Shown in pieces: positions 52,566 to 61,193 of a stretch of 64,000 bases of DNA. The notes under the pieces are model-generated. The model was not told the DNA's origin, ran no database searches, and saw nothing but the letters and a program-made list of their open reading frames with translations. The first letter of the stretch is position 1; each line of letters opens with the position of its first letter. The stretch lies in contig CAVYRO010000008.1 in NCBI GenBank assembly GCA_963771005.1, forward strand, positions 248,001 to 312,000. The letters run 5' to 3'. The stretch comes from DASQZK01 sp963771005. Lineage in GTDB: Bacteria > Bacteroidota > Bacteroidia > Bacteroidales > GCA-2748055. The position numbers and the translations under genes are program-made.

Positions 52566-53797
52566 TCCTTGAGATTGTACGTTCTTACCTGTAAAGCCTG
52601 AATCTCCGGGAAATTATCGCCCGGCTCCGAAAGGTAGAAATAGACCACCGCCGATACATCATCGGAACGGTAGAAGTTCGTCCACACTTCATCGCCCGGA
52701 AGTCCGGGCCCTGAGAGATCCGTAATACTGTCGGGGGAATAAACGTTTACACCGCCAATGGTCACCGGGATTAACGGAATGTTCTTCTTCTGAAGCTCCG
52801 TCACATTTCCTTTCCTTGACCCGCCTATCTGTTGAAGGGTGACGCGGCAGTCCGTACTGAAATACACCGGATCCGGGATATGGAACCGGTAAAATGACCA
52901 CTGAAGTTTTTCCGGATCTGCGACAGAACAGCCGGTGTACCTGTTGAAAAATTTATTTTGACCCCAGGCAGAACCGATGAAATCTTCGGTTCCCGTGCCT
53001 ACAAGGGTGGGAAAAATGCTGTCTCCGTTCAGATAGATCTTCACCTCTCCCTCTCCCCACCAGTAATCCATGTACAGGGGATTGGCATTTACGCTGACAT
53101 TTGTCCCGAGAAACCTCCCCCGGCCTTCAGTTTCAGGAAGGATCTCAAAATCCCTGCCGGGAACGGTGGCCGTATCCCGTTGCCAGTGACTGTGAAAATA
53201 CATGAAACTTTCATCCCACTCCTTCAGCAATTGAAGATCGATGTCATAAAAAATATCACTTATGCTGTAGGGAAGCTGGTTTTCTATCTCAATACGAGCC
53301 GTTTTTTTAAAGGGCATCTGGATGAAAGAGTTAAATGACCGGCCTTCCGGATTGGCGAAGAGGGCATTTTCGAATGCAGCTGTCCTGCCGAGGCCCACAC
53401 TGAAGAAATCGCCGAAAGGAACGGAGACGGCAGGATTCTCCTGTCCGTCCCAATACATATTCAATACCAGTCCCCTGAGTGTCTTGGGTGACCTGTCTGA
53501 GATGGTGATCCATATCCTGTTGATGATACCGGGTCCATCCGTAGAAAGCAGGGTCACCGTTTCCCCGGCAGGGATGACATCGGACGGATGTCCCTTAGCT
53601 GCGTTGTTTTCCATCCCCCCTTTCCCTTTTTCTCCGGTCCTGTTCTCAAAACTGATCCACCGGGGTTCGATGTCATCGGTGTATCTATAGAGATCAGGGG
53701 AAACCGGAAGCCCGGTTCCGGTGTGACGTTTTCCGTTATCGAGGCAGGCGGTGAAAAGGAAAGCCATGATCAGGCTGCATAGAACGGTAGTTTTCAT
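52562..53797 (-). CDS. GH172 (DUF2961) glycosidase lipoprotein
   Basis: Formerly DUF2961; characterised relatives are alpha-D-fructofuranosidases and arabinofuranosidases forming trimers or multimers. The leader MKTTVLCSLIMAFLFTAC is a lipoprotein signal. Family phrases: PGIINRIWITISD, LNMYWDGQENPAVSVPFGDFF, SFNSFIQMPFKKTARIEIEN, PLYMDYWWGEGEVKIYLNGD, and LVGTGTEDFIGSAWGQNKF, whose Glu residues are part of the active site. Length 411, normal. It is the first gene of the operon GH172/FAD/GH27. The actual sugar is unknown; D- or L-arabinofuranose or fructofuranose are family precedents. Confidence 0.9.
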   Translation of the reverse strand: MKTTVLCSLIMAFLFTACLDNGKRHTGTGLPVSPDLYRYTDDIEPRWISFENRTGEKGKGGMENNAAKGHPSDVIPAGETVTLLSTDGPGIINRIWITISDRSPKTLRGLVLNMYWDGQENPAVSVPFGDFFSVGLGRTAAFENALFANPEGRSFNSFIQMPFKKTARIEIENQLPYSISDIFYDIDLQLLKEWDESFMYFHSHWQRDTATVPGRDFEILPETEGRGRFLGTNVSVNANPLYMDYWWGEGEVKIYLNGDSIFPTLVGTGTEDFIGSAWGQNKFFNRYTGCSVADPEKLQWSFYRFHIPDPVYFSTDCRVTLQQIGGSRKGNVTELQKKNIPLIPVTIGGVNVYSPDSITDLSGPGLPGDEVWTNFYRSDDVSAVVYFYLSEPGDNFPEIQALQVRTYNLKD

Positions 53798-53862
53798 TGT
53801 GGCATAGTTAAGGTAGTTGAAAAGACAGAATTACAAGGGAAGTAAATATAGCAAAGGTTTAT

Positions 53863-53870
53863 TAGTTTTG
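53863..53870 (+). promoter_or_regulatory. Candidate -7 element (TAGTTTTG) for the MFS gene
   Basis: TAGTTTTG fits TAnnTTTG and lies 59 bp upstream of the GTG start at 53930, in the gap shared with the divergent GH172 operon. No matching -33 was seen. Confidence 0.35.
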
Positions 53871-53929
53871 CAGGCTGAATGTAACAATATTTAACACACG
53901 TTGTTGCCTGAATAAGTAAAGGAGACGGG

Positions 53930-55102
53930 GTGAAACTGAGAGCCAATTTCATTAAGCTATACCTGATCAAGATCGCCAAATGGTTTATGCTCTACATGCC
54001 TATTGTAGTTCCTTTCTATAAGGCGAACGGTTTGGGCATGAAGGAGGTCATGCTTTTACAGGGGATCTATTCGGTCACCATCGTGATCCTGGAGATTCCC
54101 TCCGGCTATTTTGCAGATGTCCTGGGGAGGAAAATGACCCTTGTGACCGGGGCCATTATGGGTTTCCTGGGTTTTCTCACCTACAGCCTGAGTTTTGGTT
54201 TTACGGGTTTCCTCATTGCAGAGATCATCCTCGGCATCGGACAGAGCTTCATCTCAGGATCCGATTCGGCAATGCTCTATGATACGCTCCTTGATCTTAA
54301 GCGGGAGGGCGAATATATCAAGTTTGAAGGACGGTTGACCTCCCTCGGGAACATTGCAGAAGCCGTTGCCGGCACCCTCGGCGGGTTGCTGGCTGCCGCA
54401 TCGGTAAGATATCCATATATTGCCCAGACTTTCGTAGCATTCATCGCCGTACCCTCCTCCATACTGCTTGTTGAACCTTCGAGGCATAAAAGGCTGTTGA
54501 AGATGCGATTCAGGGACATTCTCGGTGTTGTCCGGTTTTCTCTCTTTGAAAATAAGGCTCTGCAAAGAAATATACTTTTCTCTTCTTTTATCGGCACGGC
54601 CACTCTTACTATGGCATGGTTCGTCCAGCCCTTCTTCGAACATATTCATCTTTCTCTTGAATGGTTCGGCCTGCTCTGGACAGCGTTGAACCTGACGGTA
54701 GGGATCGTTGCCTTTTTTGCATGGAAGATTGAAAGCCGGCTGGGTCCCGTTAATTCCGTATTGCTTATCGCCATTCTCGTCCCCGCAGGATATATCTCCC
54801 TGTATTTCTTTCATTCGGTCTATGCCCTGGTCATACTTTTCCTCTTTTACATTGTAAGAGGTTTTGCTACGCCGGTGCTGAAGGATTATATCAACCGGAT
54901 GACCGGATCGGACAGGAGAGCCACCGTTCTCTCGGTGAGGAATTTCCTGATCCGGCTTAATTTTGCCCTCACCGGCCCATTCCTGGGCTGGTTCATGGAT
55001 GTTTATACACTTCCGCAGGCAATGCTCCTGGCAGGGATCCTCTTCCTGGTCCTCAGTGGGATCTCAGTCGCCCTCTTCGTCATAGCTCTGAAAAAGGGGT
55101 AA
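53930..55102 (+). CDS. MFS transporter
   Basis: An inner-membrane transporter of 390 residues with about 12 hydrophobic segments. The motif-A-like loop is ADVLGRKMTLVTGAIMGFLG after TM2. GTG is the start: AAAGGAG lies five bases upstream, an unusually good Shine-Dalgarno for this phylum, and the next Met is well inside TM1. The N-terminal text (FYKANGLGMKEVMLLQGIYS) resembles a broad group of MFS proteins of unknown substrate in Bacteroidota. It ends 6 bp before the convergent MBL gene, with no room for a separate terminator. Confidence 0.85.
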   Translation: MKLRANFIKLYLIKIAKWFMLYMPIVVPFYKANGLGMKEVMLLQGIYSVTIVILEIPSGYFADVLGRKMTLVTGAIMGFLGFLTYSLSFGFTGFLIAEIILGIGQSFISGSDSAMLYDTLLDLKREGEYIKFEGRLTSLGNIAEAVAGTLGGLLAAASVRYPYIAQTFVAFIAVPSSILLVEPSRHKRLLKMRFRDILGVVRFSLFENKALQRNILFSSFIGTATLTMAWFVQPFFEHIHLSLEWFGLLWTALNLTVGIVAFFAWKIESRLGPVNSVLLIAILVPAGYISLYFFHSVYALVILFLFYIVRGFATPVLKDYINRMTGSDRRATVLSVRNFLIRLNFALTGPFLGWFMDVYTLPQAMLLAGILFLVLSGISVALFVIALKKG

Positions 55103-55108
55103 TCCAGT

Positions 55109-55870
55109 CTAAAATTCGAGGGAGAGCCCATCACGGGCAGGGAGGATACCGGGAGGAAGCCGGCTTTCCATTTCTCTGTGGAGTCCCATCTGGTGACTGA
55201 TATGCGTAAGGAACCCTCGCTTTGGGCTGATCTCGTTTATGAGGGAAACCGCCTGTGAAAAGGTAAAATGGGAAATATGCTTTTCGTGGCGTAATGCATT
55301 CACTACAAGGTATTTAACACCGTAAAATTTTTCCTTTTCCTCTTCTGAAATATAGTTAGCGTCGGTAAGGTATCCAAAATCGCCGAAACGGAAGCCGAAA
55401 ACTGGCAGGCGGTAATGCATCGCTCTGACCGGTGTGACTTTCATGTCATTCACATAAAAATCCGAATTCGTGATCCCATGCAGGTTGACCTGAGGAACGC
55501 CGGGATACTTTTTCTCTGCGAAAATATAGGAAAATTCATGCTTCAGCGCCCGGATCACCCTTTCTTCAGCATAGATATCCATTGACTTTTGCTGAATGAA
55601 ATTAAATGCCCTGATATCATCGAGACCTGCGATATGATCCCTGTGCTCATGTGTAAACAGAACGGCATCGAGTCTGTCCACCTTTTCCCTGAGCATCTGC
55701 TGGCGGAAATCGGGACCTGTATCCACAACCAGGGATGTTCCTGCGTCCTCCACCAGGATGGATGTCCTTAAACGATTATCAGACGCGTCCCCGGAGCTGC
55801 ATACCCGGCAGTGGCAACCAATGACCGGGACGCCCTGTGATGTCCCTGTTCCTAAAAAGGTAATTTTCAA
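55109..55870 (-). CDS. MBL-fold metallo-hydrolase (PhnP-like)
   Basis: A cytosolic metallo-beta-lactamase-fold phosphodiesterase-like enzyme. The N-terminal phrase MKITFLGTGTSQGVPVIGCH and a zinc-binding CRVCS pair are typical of the PhnP/RNase Z-like group. The metal motif is FTHEHRDHIAGLDDIRAF (HxHxDH), followed by VRAMHYRLPVFGFRFGDFGY and THISHQMGL. Length 253. Relatives hydrolyse cyclic phosphodiesters; in this phylum the gene is common and not tied to phosphonate loci, so the substrate remains open. Confidence 0.9.
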   Translation of the reverse strand: MKITFLGTGTSQGVPVIGCHCRVCSSGDASDNRLRTSILVEDAGTSLVVDTGPDFRQQMLREKVDRLDAVLFTHEHRDHIAGLDDIRAFNFIQQKSMDIYAEERVIRALKHEFSYIFAEKKYPGVPQVNLHGITNSDFYVNDMKVTPVRAMHYRLPVFGFRFGDFGYLTDANYISEEEKEKFYGVKYLVVNALRHEKHISHFTFSQAVSLINEISPKRGFLTHISHQMGLHREMESRLPPGILPARDGLSLEF

Positions 55871-55960
55871 AATATGGATATTTTCAGTGCGAAAATAGCA
55901 AAAATGAAGGCATGACGCCCGGTCAGGATATGGAAACTTTGGTTAATTTTACATTTAAAA

Positions 55961-56674
55961 ATGAAAGGCAGCGTATATATGATCCCGAATACCCTTGGCG
56001 ACAGCCCGGTTAACGCCGTGCTGCCCGCATTTGTTCTGGAGATCATCGGGGAACTCGATCATTTCATCGTTGAAAATATCCGCACTGCCCGCCGGTTCCT
56101 CATCAAATGCGGGTATTCAAAATCCATAGATGATATAATTTTCTACGAGTTGAACAAGCATACCCCGGAGGATGTGAAAGCGGGTTTTTTGACACCCTGT
56201 CACCAGGGAATACCGGTAGGCATCATTTCGGAAGCGGGGGTACCGGGAGTTGCAGACCCCGGGGCAGAGATCACATCACTCGCTCACCGGCAGGGAATCA
56301 GGGTCATCCCGCTCACCGGCCCGTCATCCCTCCTTCTTTCCCTTATGGCATCAGGATTGAACGGACAGAATTTTTGTTTCCACGGTTACCTGCCCGTCAA
56401 CAATCCCCAGCGTTCAAAAAAGATACGTGAGGTTGAGAGCGTGGCCCTGAAATCCGGGGAAACGCAGATATTCATCGAAACCCCATACCGCAATGACCGG
56501 CTCGTCGCTGATATCCTGAAAACCTGCGATCCGGGGACGATGTTGTGCATTGCTTGCGACATCAGCCTTGCAGGTGAATACATCCGCACCATGAATATCA
56601 GCGAATGGAAAAAAGAAAGGGTCAGCTTCCACAAGCGACCCTGTATCTTTCTTATCGGACGGAAGATCAGTTGA
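55961..56674 (+). CDS. RsmI-like SAM-dependent methyltransferase (tetrapyrrole methylase fold)
   Basis: A 237-residue tetrapyrrole-methylase-fold protein like RsmI, which methylates the ribose of C1402 in 16S rRNA. Seen: VYMIPNTLGDSPVNAVLPA at the start, VGIISEAGVPGVADPGAEIT, and PLTGPSSLLLSLMASGLNGQ followed by FCFHGYLP. It is shorter than E. coli RsmI and lacks its C-terminal helical domain, as in the second RsmI-like group of this phylum, so the target may differ. The 3' end overlaps the convergent FKBP gene by 8 bp. Confidence 0.85.
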   Translation: MKGSVYMIPNTLGDSPVNAVLPAFVLEIIGELDHFIVENIRTARRFLIKCGYSKSIDDIIFYELNKHTPEDVKAGFLTPCHQGIPVGIISEAGVPGVADPGAEITSLAHRQGIRVIPLTGPSSLLLSLMASGLNGQNFCFHGYLPVNNPQRSKKIREVESVALKSGETQIFIETPYRNDRLVADILKTCDPGTMLCIACDISLAGEYIRTMNISEWKKERVSFHKRPCIFLIGRKIS

Positions 56675-57602
56675 CCGACACCACTTCGACTTCGTATTTC
56701 AATGCTGCGTAAGGTGGTATGGGAACCCTGACAGAATTATTATCAATATACACCCCCGTTTTTTGATACCCCCTGTAGTAGGGTACGATGATCGTTGCTT
56801 TCTCCCCTACCGTCATGGCCTTGATCCCTTCTTTCAATCCTTCTGTGAAAATGATGGATTTTTCGCTGGCTATCACGGTCCGGAACTGGCTCCTGGGCAG
56901 GAATTCCTTACCGTCAAGGAGAGTGCCCCTGATATAACCTGTCATTTGGCGGTCGATGTCGGCGCTGTCGGAGGTCCCGGCCTCATTTTCGATTACGTAT
57001 ATTCCAATGTCCGTCGAATCGGTGCTAATATCATTTTCGGCAAGATATTCGTTTATGAGCGAACGCTCATAAACGGCCGGATCGAAAAGGACCCTGTACA
57101 AGGTAATATCAATGATCACTGTTTTATAGGATCCCACTTGTGAATAAGGGCTGTTCCCCCAGGCGAGACTGGACGGAATGATCAGCGTGGCACGGCCTCC
57201 TTCTTTCATATTTACAAGACCTTCGTCAAGCCCGTCAATATTTGTTCCTATCTGGAGCCTCGCGGGACCGTACAACACGCCGCCTGAGTAGATATCATTG
57301 TCCCTGGCCACCGAACTGTCCGTGGTGATCTGAACCACACCGTCCTCAAGGGTAGTCAGCGTATAATCAAAATCCACAAATTCACCCTCCGAAGGGGATG
57401 CACCTGTGCCTTCAGTGTCCGCAAGGATATATAAACCGGAAGCTGTGGGTGAAGTGGTAATATTATGCTCCCTTAAATATTCTTTGAGTTTTTCCTGTTC
57501 CCGGCGCTTGTATTCCTCCTCCTTGTCCTTGAGACATGAGCTGAGAGTCACGAAAAAGATCATAAGCAGGGAAACCAGAAATTTAATGGAATGGTTTTTC
57601 AT
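56667..57602 (-). CDS. Lipoprotein with two FKBP-type peptidyl-prolyl isomerase domains
   Basis: Starts at 57602 (MKNHSIKFLVSLLMIFFVTL then SSC, a lipobox); the open frame reaches to 57647 but that extension has no leader. Two FKBP-like domains: about 65-165 (GEFVDFDYTLTTLEDGVVQ, GLDEGLVNMKEGGRATLIIP) and about 185-310 (MTGYIRGTLLDGKEF, GLKEGIKAMTVGEKATIIVP, ending in YEVEVVSVN). A charged coiled stretch (KDKEEEYKRREQEKLKEY) links the anchor to domain 1. It is likely a periplasmic folding helper for outer-membrane proteins. It is separated by 213 bp from the other FKBP genes, same strand. Confidence 0.88.
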   Translation of the reverse strand: MKNHSIKFLVSLLMIFFVTLSSCLKDKEEEYKRREQEKLKEYLREHNITTSPTASGLYILADTEGTGASPSEGEFVDFDYTLTTLEDGVVQITTDSSVARDNDIYSGGVLYGPARLQIGTNIDGLDEGLVNMKEGGRATLIIPSSLAWGNSPYSQVGSYKTVIIDITLYRVLFDPAVYERSLINEYLAENDISTDSTDIGIYVIENEAGTSDSADIDRQMTGYIRGTLLDGKEFLPRSQFRTVIASEKSIIFTEGLKEGIKAMTVGEKATIIVPYYRGYQKTGVYIDNNSVRVPIPPYAALKYEVEVVSVN

Positions 57603-57815
57603 ATAATAGGATTTGGGTTTTAAATAGTTCAGCTTATCTCTTAACAAAACGTCCGGATTAAAAAAATGATTTATTTACACATGAAAATCTTTAAACCGAC
57701 CGGGATCCCGGGTTTTTTTTTCGGTCATTCGGAAACCGGTATGGATGTCCCCGGTTATCCCCCTTTAATGCAATCTGATGTAAATTTAATGAAAATGGTT
57801 GCTTCCTCTTCGGAA

Positions 57816-58679
57816 TTATTCAACTTTCAGAACTTCTACTTCATAAACAAGAGCGGTCCAGGGTGGAACAATGCCCCCTGCGGAACCTCCCGGTCCAAAG
57901 GCCTGGTCGGAAGGCAGGACGAGCAGCGCTTTCTCGCCTTCGCGCATTCCTTCAAGTGCTTCATCAATACCTTTGATGACCATAAACTCATCTCCGTATA
58001 TAAAATCAAGAGGCTCATTACGCTTTTTTGTGCTGTCAAAATACTTCCCGTTCAGAAACCGGCCTTCATACTGAATGGTGATATGCCGTCCCCTGCGAAC
58101 CCGGTCGCCATATCCTTCCCTCATCCTGAAATAATAAGACCCCCTGGTGGTGGGTCTGATATCGAGATTTTCTTCCTTCAGAAACCGCCTGATAAGTTCT
58201 GCTTCCGGGTAATTTAATTCTTCAGCCCATGCCAAAAACATTTTTTTTTCGCGATCGAACGCTTCGCCGGTTTGTATGCCGAGTAACCGCATATCCACCC
58301 GCACCTCCTCATCTTTACCTATAAAAGGAGGTATGTCCCTTTTCAGTGTCTTTTCAAAAAATCCGTCTGCATTCAGGAAGACCGAAGCGCTGTCTCCCTT
58401 TGAAAGTCGAAGGAAAGCCTCATTTATAGCCCCAGGGTAAGGGCTTTCTCCGAGCATGAATTTCCTCGTCCCGTGAAAAAAAACCGAATCGCCTGCGGTT
58501 GCATACGAGAGGTCCACTGTGATGTAATCCCCTGTATTCGCCCTGAGGCCGTTCTCGCCGAGACCGACAAGCCTGAAAAACAATCCCGGAGCGATTTTCT
58601 TATATGCCTTGTGTGAAAAGAGATTACATGCACCGGCAAATAACAGCACCAAAAGAAATACATTTTTCTTCTTCATCAT
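57816..58679 (-). CDS. FKBP-type peptidyl-prolyl isomerase lipoprotein, N-terminal domain degenerate
   Basis: Leader MMKKKNVFLLVLLFAGAC gives a lipoprotein. A C-terminal FKBP domain is canonical: GRHITIQYEGRFLNGKYFDS, IKGIDEALEGMREGEKALLV and WTALVYEVEVLKVE. The N-terminal half (GDYITVDLSYATAGDSVFFH, NEAFLRLSKGDSASVFLNAD) looks like a second, degenerate FKBP-like unit. Length 287. Its start overlaps the stop of the GldI-like gene by 4 bp, so both belong to the nrnA operon. Confidence 0.88.
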   Translation of the reverse strand: MMKKKNVFLLVLLFAGACNLFSHKAYKKIAPGLFFRLVGLGENGLRANTGDYITVDLSYATAGDSVFFHGTRKFMLGESPYPGAINEAFLRLSKGDSASVFLNADGFFEKTLKRDIPPFIGKDEEVRVDMRLLGIQTGEAFDREKKMFLAWAEELNYPEAELIRRFLKEENLDIRPTTRGSYYFRMREGYGDRVRRGRHITIQYEGRFLNGKYFDSTKKRNEPLDFIYGDEFMVIKGIDEALEGMREGEKALLVLPSDQAFGPGGSAGGIVPPWTALVYEVEVLKVE

Positions 58680-59215
58680 TTCACTGCCAGCAACTTTAAT
58701 TCGTAAAGAAGGATGGCTCCTGAAGGTATATCCCCGCTCGCACCAAAAGTACCGTATGCGAGATGGGGTGGGATAATAAACCTTGCCTTGTCGCCTTCAT
58801 GCAGGTATTTCATCCCTTCCTCCAGACCGGCTTCGACGCCCCCATGACCCACCACAAAAGACCTGGGATGATACGCCGATGCAGAATCAACAGCTTCTCC
58901 GTCAAGAAGGTATTCCCTGAAGCTGAAAAAAACCTCCTTACCCTCACTTACTGAAGGTCCTGTGCCGTGATGAGTCACCATAAACCATAACCCGGTTCCT
59001 GTATTCTGCATGTCCCAGCCCGTACGCTTTACGAAGCTCCTGATCAGTTCCTGGTTTCTTTTCACGATGTACCGGTTGATCTGCATCAATTCACGATTTA
59101 CCTCACTCTCTTCCCCGCCCTTATGCGAAGGAACCTGAGTTTCCGGTTTACAGCCCGTGAGTACCGGGAAGAAAAGAAAAAAGAGGAGGATCCGGATGCC
59201 GGGAAAAGCTTTCAT
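58676..59215 (-). CDS. GldI-like FKBP lipoprotein
   Basis: A 179-residue lipoprotein (leader to LTGCKPE) with one FKBP domain: GKEVFFSFREYLLDGEAVDS, VGHGGVEAGLEEGMKYLHEG and PPHLAYGTFGASGDIPSGAIL. A helical stretch (REL MQINRYIVKRNQELIRSFVKR) precedes it. Gene order nrnA-FKBP next to ndk matches the neighbourhood of gldI in gliding Bacteroidota, where GldI helps fold or assemble the motility/T9SS machinery. The GldI assignment rests on context plus size, not on unique residues. It overlaps nrnA by 4 bp. Confidence 0.75.
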   Translation of the reverse strand: MKAFPGIRILLFFLFFPVLTGCKPETQVPSHKGGEESEVNRELMQINRYIVKRNQELIRSFVKRTGWDMQNTGTGLWFMVTHHGTGPSVSEGKEVFFSFREYLLDGEAVDSASAYHPRSFVVGHGGVEAGLEEGMKYLHEGDKARFIIPPHLAYGTFGASGDIPSGAILLYELKLLAVK

Positions 59216-60231
59216 TCCAGCTCTGCTTTATACGACGGTAGAAGGGATATGAATCTCTCAATGGCTTTCTCCAGTGGCTTCTCCCATTCGCCCCCGGCTG
59301 CATTCAAATGACCTCCCCCCCGAAAGTGATCTCTCGAGAAATTATTCACCGGGAAATTACCTCGTGACCTGAAGGATATTTTAACATGGTTCTGCTTTTC
59401 AAGGAAAAGGGCGGTGAATTTTATCCCTTTAATATTGAAGGGCAGATTGACAAACCCCTCTGTATCCCCCGGCTGATGATTGAAACTATCCATCTCCTTT
59501 CTGCTCAGGCTAATAATGCCGGTATTGAATTCCGGGAAGATCTTCATCTTCTCATTCAGGCAATAACCCATGAGTCGCATCCGGTCCTCTGAATAATTAT
59601 CATATACCAGGGCATGGATCCGGTCCCGGTCAATCTTCCAGCTCATCAATTCGGCCACGGTATGCCATACCTCCGGGTAGGAGCATGAATAACTGAAACT
59701 ACCGGTATCGGTCATGATAGCGGTATACAGACATTCGGCAATGTCTTTATCTATAAGTTCCCTGAATCCCATGTCACAGATAATTCGATATACGAGTTCC
59801 GCCGAGGAACCGTATGAAGGTTCGGAAAAAACAAGGGTGGCGAAATCCTTCGGGTCCGGATGATGATCGATCAATATACGGGGAACATCCGCCGAAAGGA
59901 TGATCTCCTCCGCTTTCTCAAGCCTCCCGGGATCATTGAAATCGATAAAGATCATTATATCGGACTTCTCCGCAAAGGTTTTAACCTTTTCACGGAAACT
60001 CCGGTATACGGTCACCATCTCACTTCCTGCCATCCATCTCAGGAATGCGGGATAATCATTGGGTGTTACCACCATCACCTCCTTTCCCAGCTTCCTAAGT
60101 ACCATGGCCATGGCCAGGGACGATCCGATAGCATCGCCATCGGCATTGAGATGGGTTGCGATAAGAATGTTTCCGGCTGAACCGGTGAGGGTTTTTAATT
60201 TTTCCAGTGAATTCTTGTTTTCCTGATTCAC
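59212..60231 (-). CDS. NrnA-like oligoribonuclease / pAp phosphatase (DHH-DHHA1)
   Basis: A cytosolic DHH-family phosphoesterase that degrades short RNA (nanoRNA) and dephosphorylates 3'-phosphoadenosine 5'-phosphate. Motifs: HLNADGDAIGSSLAMAMVLR (motif I), MIFIDFNDPGR (motif II), LIDHHPDPKDF (DHH motif III) and TAIMTDTGSFSYS (motif IV); the DHHA1 end has RSRGNFPVNNFSRDHFRGGG, then HLNAAGGEW. Length 339, usual. It is the first gene of a minus-strand operon with the GldI-like and FKBP lipoproteins, and it diverges from ndk. Confidence 0.93.
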   Translation of the reverse strand: MNQENKNSLEKLKTLTGSAGNILIATHLNADGDAIGSSLAMAMVLRKLGKEVMVVTPNDYPAFLRWMAGSEMVTVYRSFREKVKTFAEKSDIMIFIDFNDPGRLEKAEEIILSADVPRILIDHHPDPKDFATLVFSEPSYGSSAELVYRIICDMGFRELIDKDIAECLYTAIMTDTGSFSYSCSYPEVWHTVAELMSWKIDRDRIHALVYDNYSEDRMRLMGYCLNEKMKIFPEFNTGIISLSRKEMDSFNHQPGDTEGFVNLPFNIKGIKFTALFLEKQNHVKISFRSRGNFPVNNFSRDHFRGGGHLNAAGGEWEKPLEKAIERFISLLPSYKAELE

Positions 60232-60382
60232 GCGATTTTTTTTAAAGTTTAAAGATAAGAATTATCGGTTTTCAGCCATCATTATATACTTCATTAAACG
60301 GGTCAGATGAAAAATGTTGTTCTTCTCTGTATCCGGAAAATGGTTTTTATATTGAAAGGCAGACGAAAACGATTTTAAATTT

Positions 60383-60390
60383 TAACTTTG
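60383..60390 (+). promoter_or_regulatory. Candidate -7 element (TAACTTTG) for ndk
   Basis: TAACTTTG matches TAnnTTTG and ends 25 bp before the ndk start codon; an upstream TTG at 60352 is at an over-long distance for -33. Confidence 0.4.
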
Positions 60391-60415
60391 CCATCATTTA
60401 AAAATCAGTGGTATT

Positions 60416-60841
60416 ATGAACGGAAAAATAACATTTACGATTATTAAACCGGGTGCTGTAAAGAATACAGGGCCCATTCTCCATATGATCCATAATGCAG
60501 GATTCCACATTGCAGCCATGCGGCTTACGCGTTTAAACAGGACGGATGCGGAAGAATTTTACAGCGTACACAGGGAAAGGCCATTTTATGCCGACCTCGT
60601 TGAATTCATGATCTCCGGACCCATCGTGGTTGCCATACTTGAAAAGGAAAATGCAGTTGAAGATTACCGCAGGCTCATCGGGTCGACCGACCCGGCCAAA
60701 GCCGCCGAGGGTACGATACGCAAATTGTACGCGGAATCCATCCAGAACAATGCGGTTCACGGCTCAGACAGTGATGAAAATGCAGCGGGGGAATGTGATT
60801 TCTTCTTTTCGAAAAGCGAAAGGTTTTACGCGGGAAAATAA
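60416..60841 (+). CDS. ndk: Nucleoside diphosphate kinase
   Basis: Transfers the gamma phosphate of ATP to NDPs through a phosphohistidine. The opening ITFTIIKPGAVKNTGPIL and the active-site phrase NNAVHGSDSDENA with His115 are canonical, as is RERPFYADLVEFMISGP. Length 141, typical. Hexameric cytosolic enzyme. It diverges from nrnA; the nrnA-gldI-ndk grouping is common in Bacteroidota. Confidence 0.97.
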   Translation: MNGKITFTIIKPGAVKNTGPILHMIHNAGFHIAAMRLTRLNRTDAEEFYSVHRERPFYADLVEFMISGPIVVAILEKENAVEDYRRLIGSTDPAKAAEGTIRKLYAESIQNNAVHGSDSDENAAGECDFFFSKSERFYAGK

Positions 60842-60902
60842 GATCACCCGCAGAGCGTATTTGCAGGTTTGTACCTTCACCCGGGGAAGGATGCAAGCGT
60901 TC

Positions 60903-61193
60903 TCACCGGATCTCGATGCGGTCGATGATCTCGCTTCCCGCGCGTTCATTCAAACGTTTCACGATCTCATCCCGGATCATCACCAGTTCATTCCTCACGA
61001 TGGATGAGCCGAGACTTACATATAGGGTCCTGTCTTTAATATACAGTTTCTTCGTTATCCGCGCAACGGAACGGCCGAGAAGATCTTCCCAGCTGTTGAT
61101 CAGCCTGTTTTCTGCCAGTTTACCTTCGAGTCCCTGCTCTTTCAGAAGATCTGAAATGATCTCCGAGATATTTAACGTTTTGCTTCGCCTCAT
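60903..61193 (-). CDS. DUF721 / DciA-like protein
   Basis: A 96-residue DUF721 protein. KLAENRLINSWEDLLGRSVA and the C-terminal LYVSLGSSIVRNELVMIRD match the KH-like DciA domain, which loads the replicative helicase in many bacteria. The start overlaps the recF stop by 4 bp (coupled translation); recF-dciA pairing is the rule in this phylum, and replication/repair context supports the role. Confidence 0.85.
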   Translation of the reverse strand: MRRSKTLNISEIISDLLKEQGLEGKLAENRLINSWEDLLGRSVARITKKLYIKDRTLYVSLGSSIVRNELVMIRDEIVKRLNERAGSEIIDRIEIR

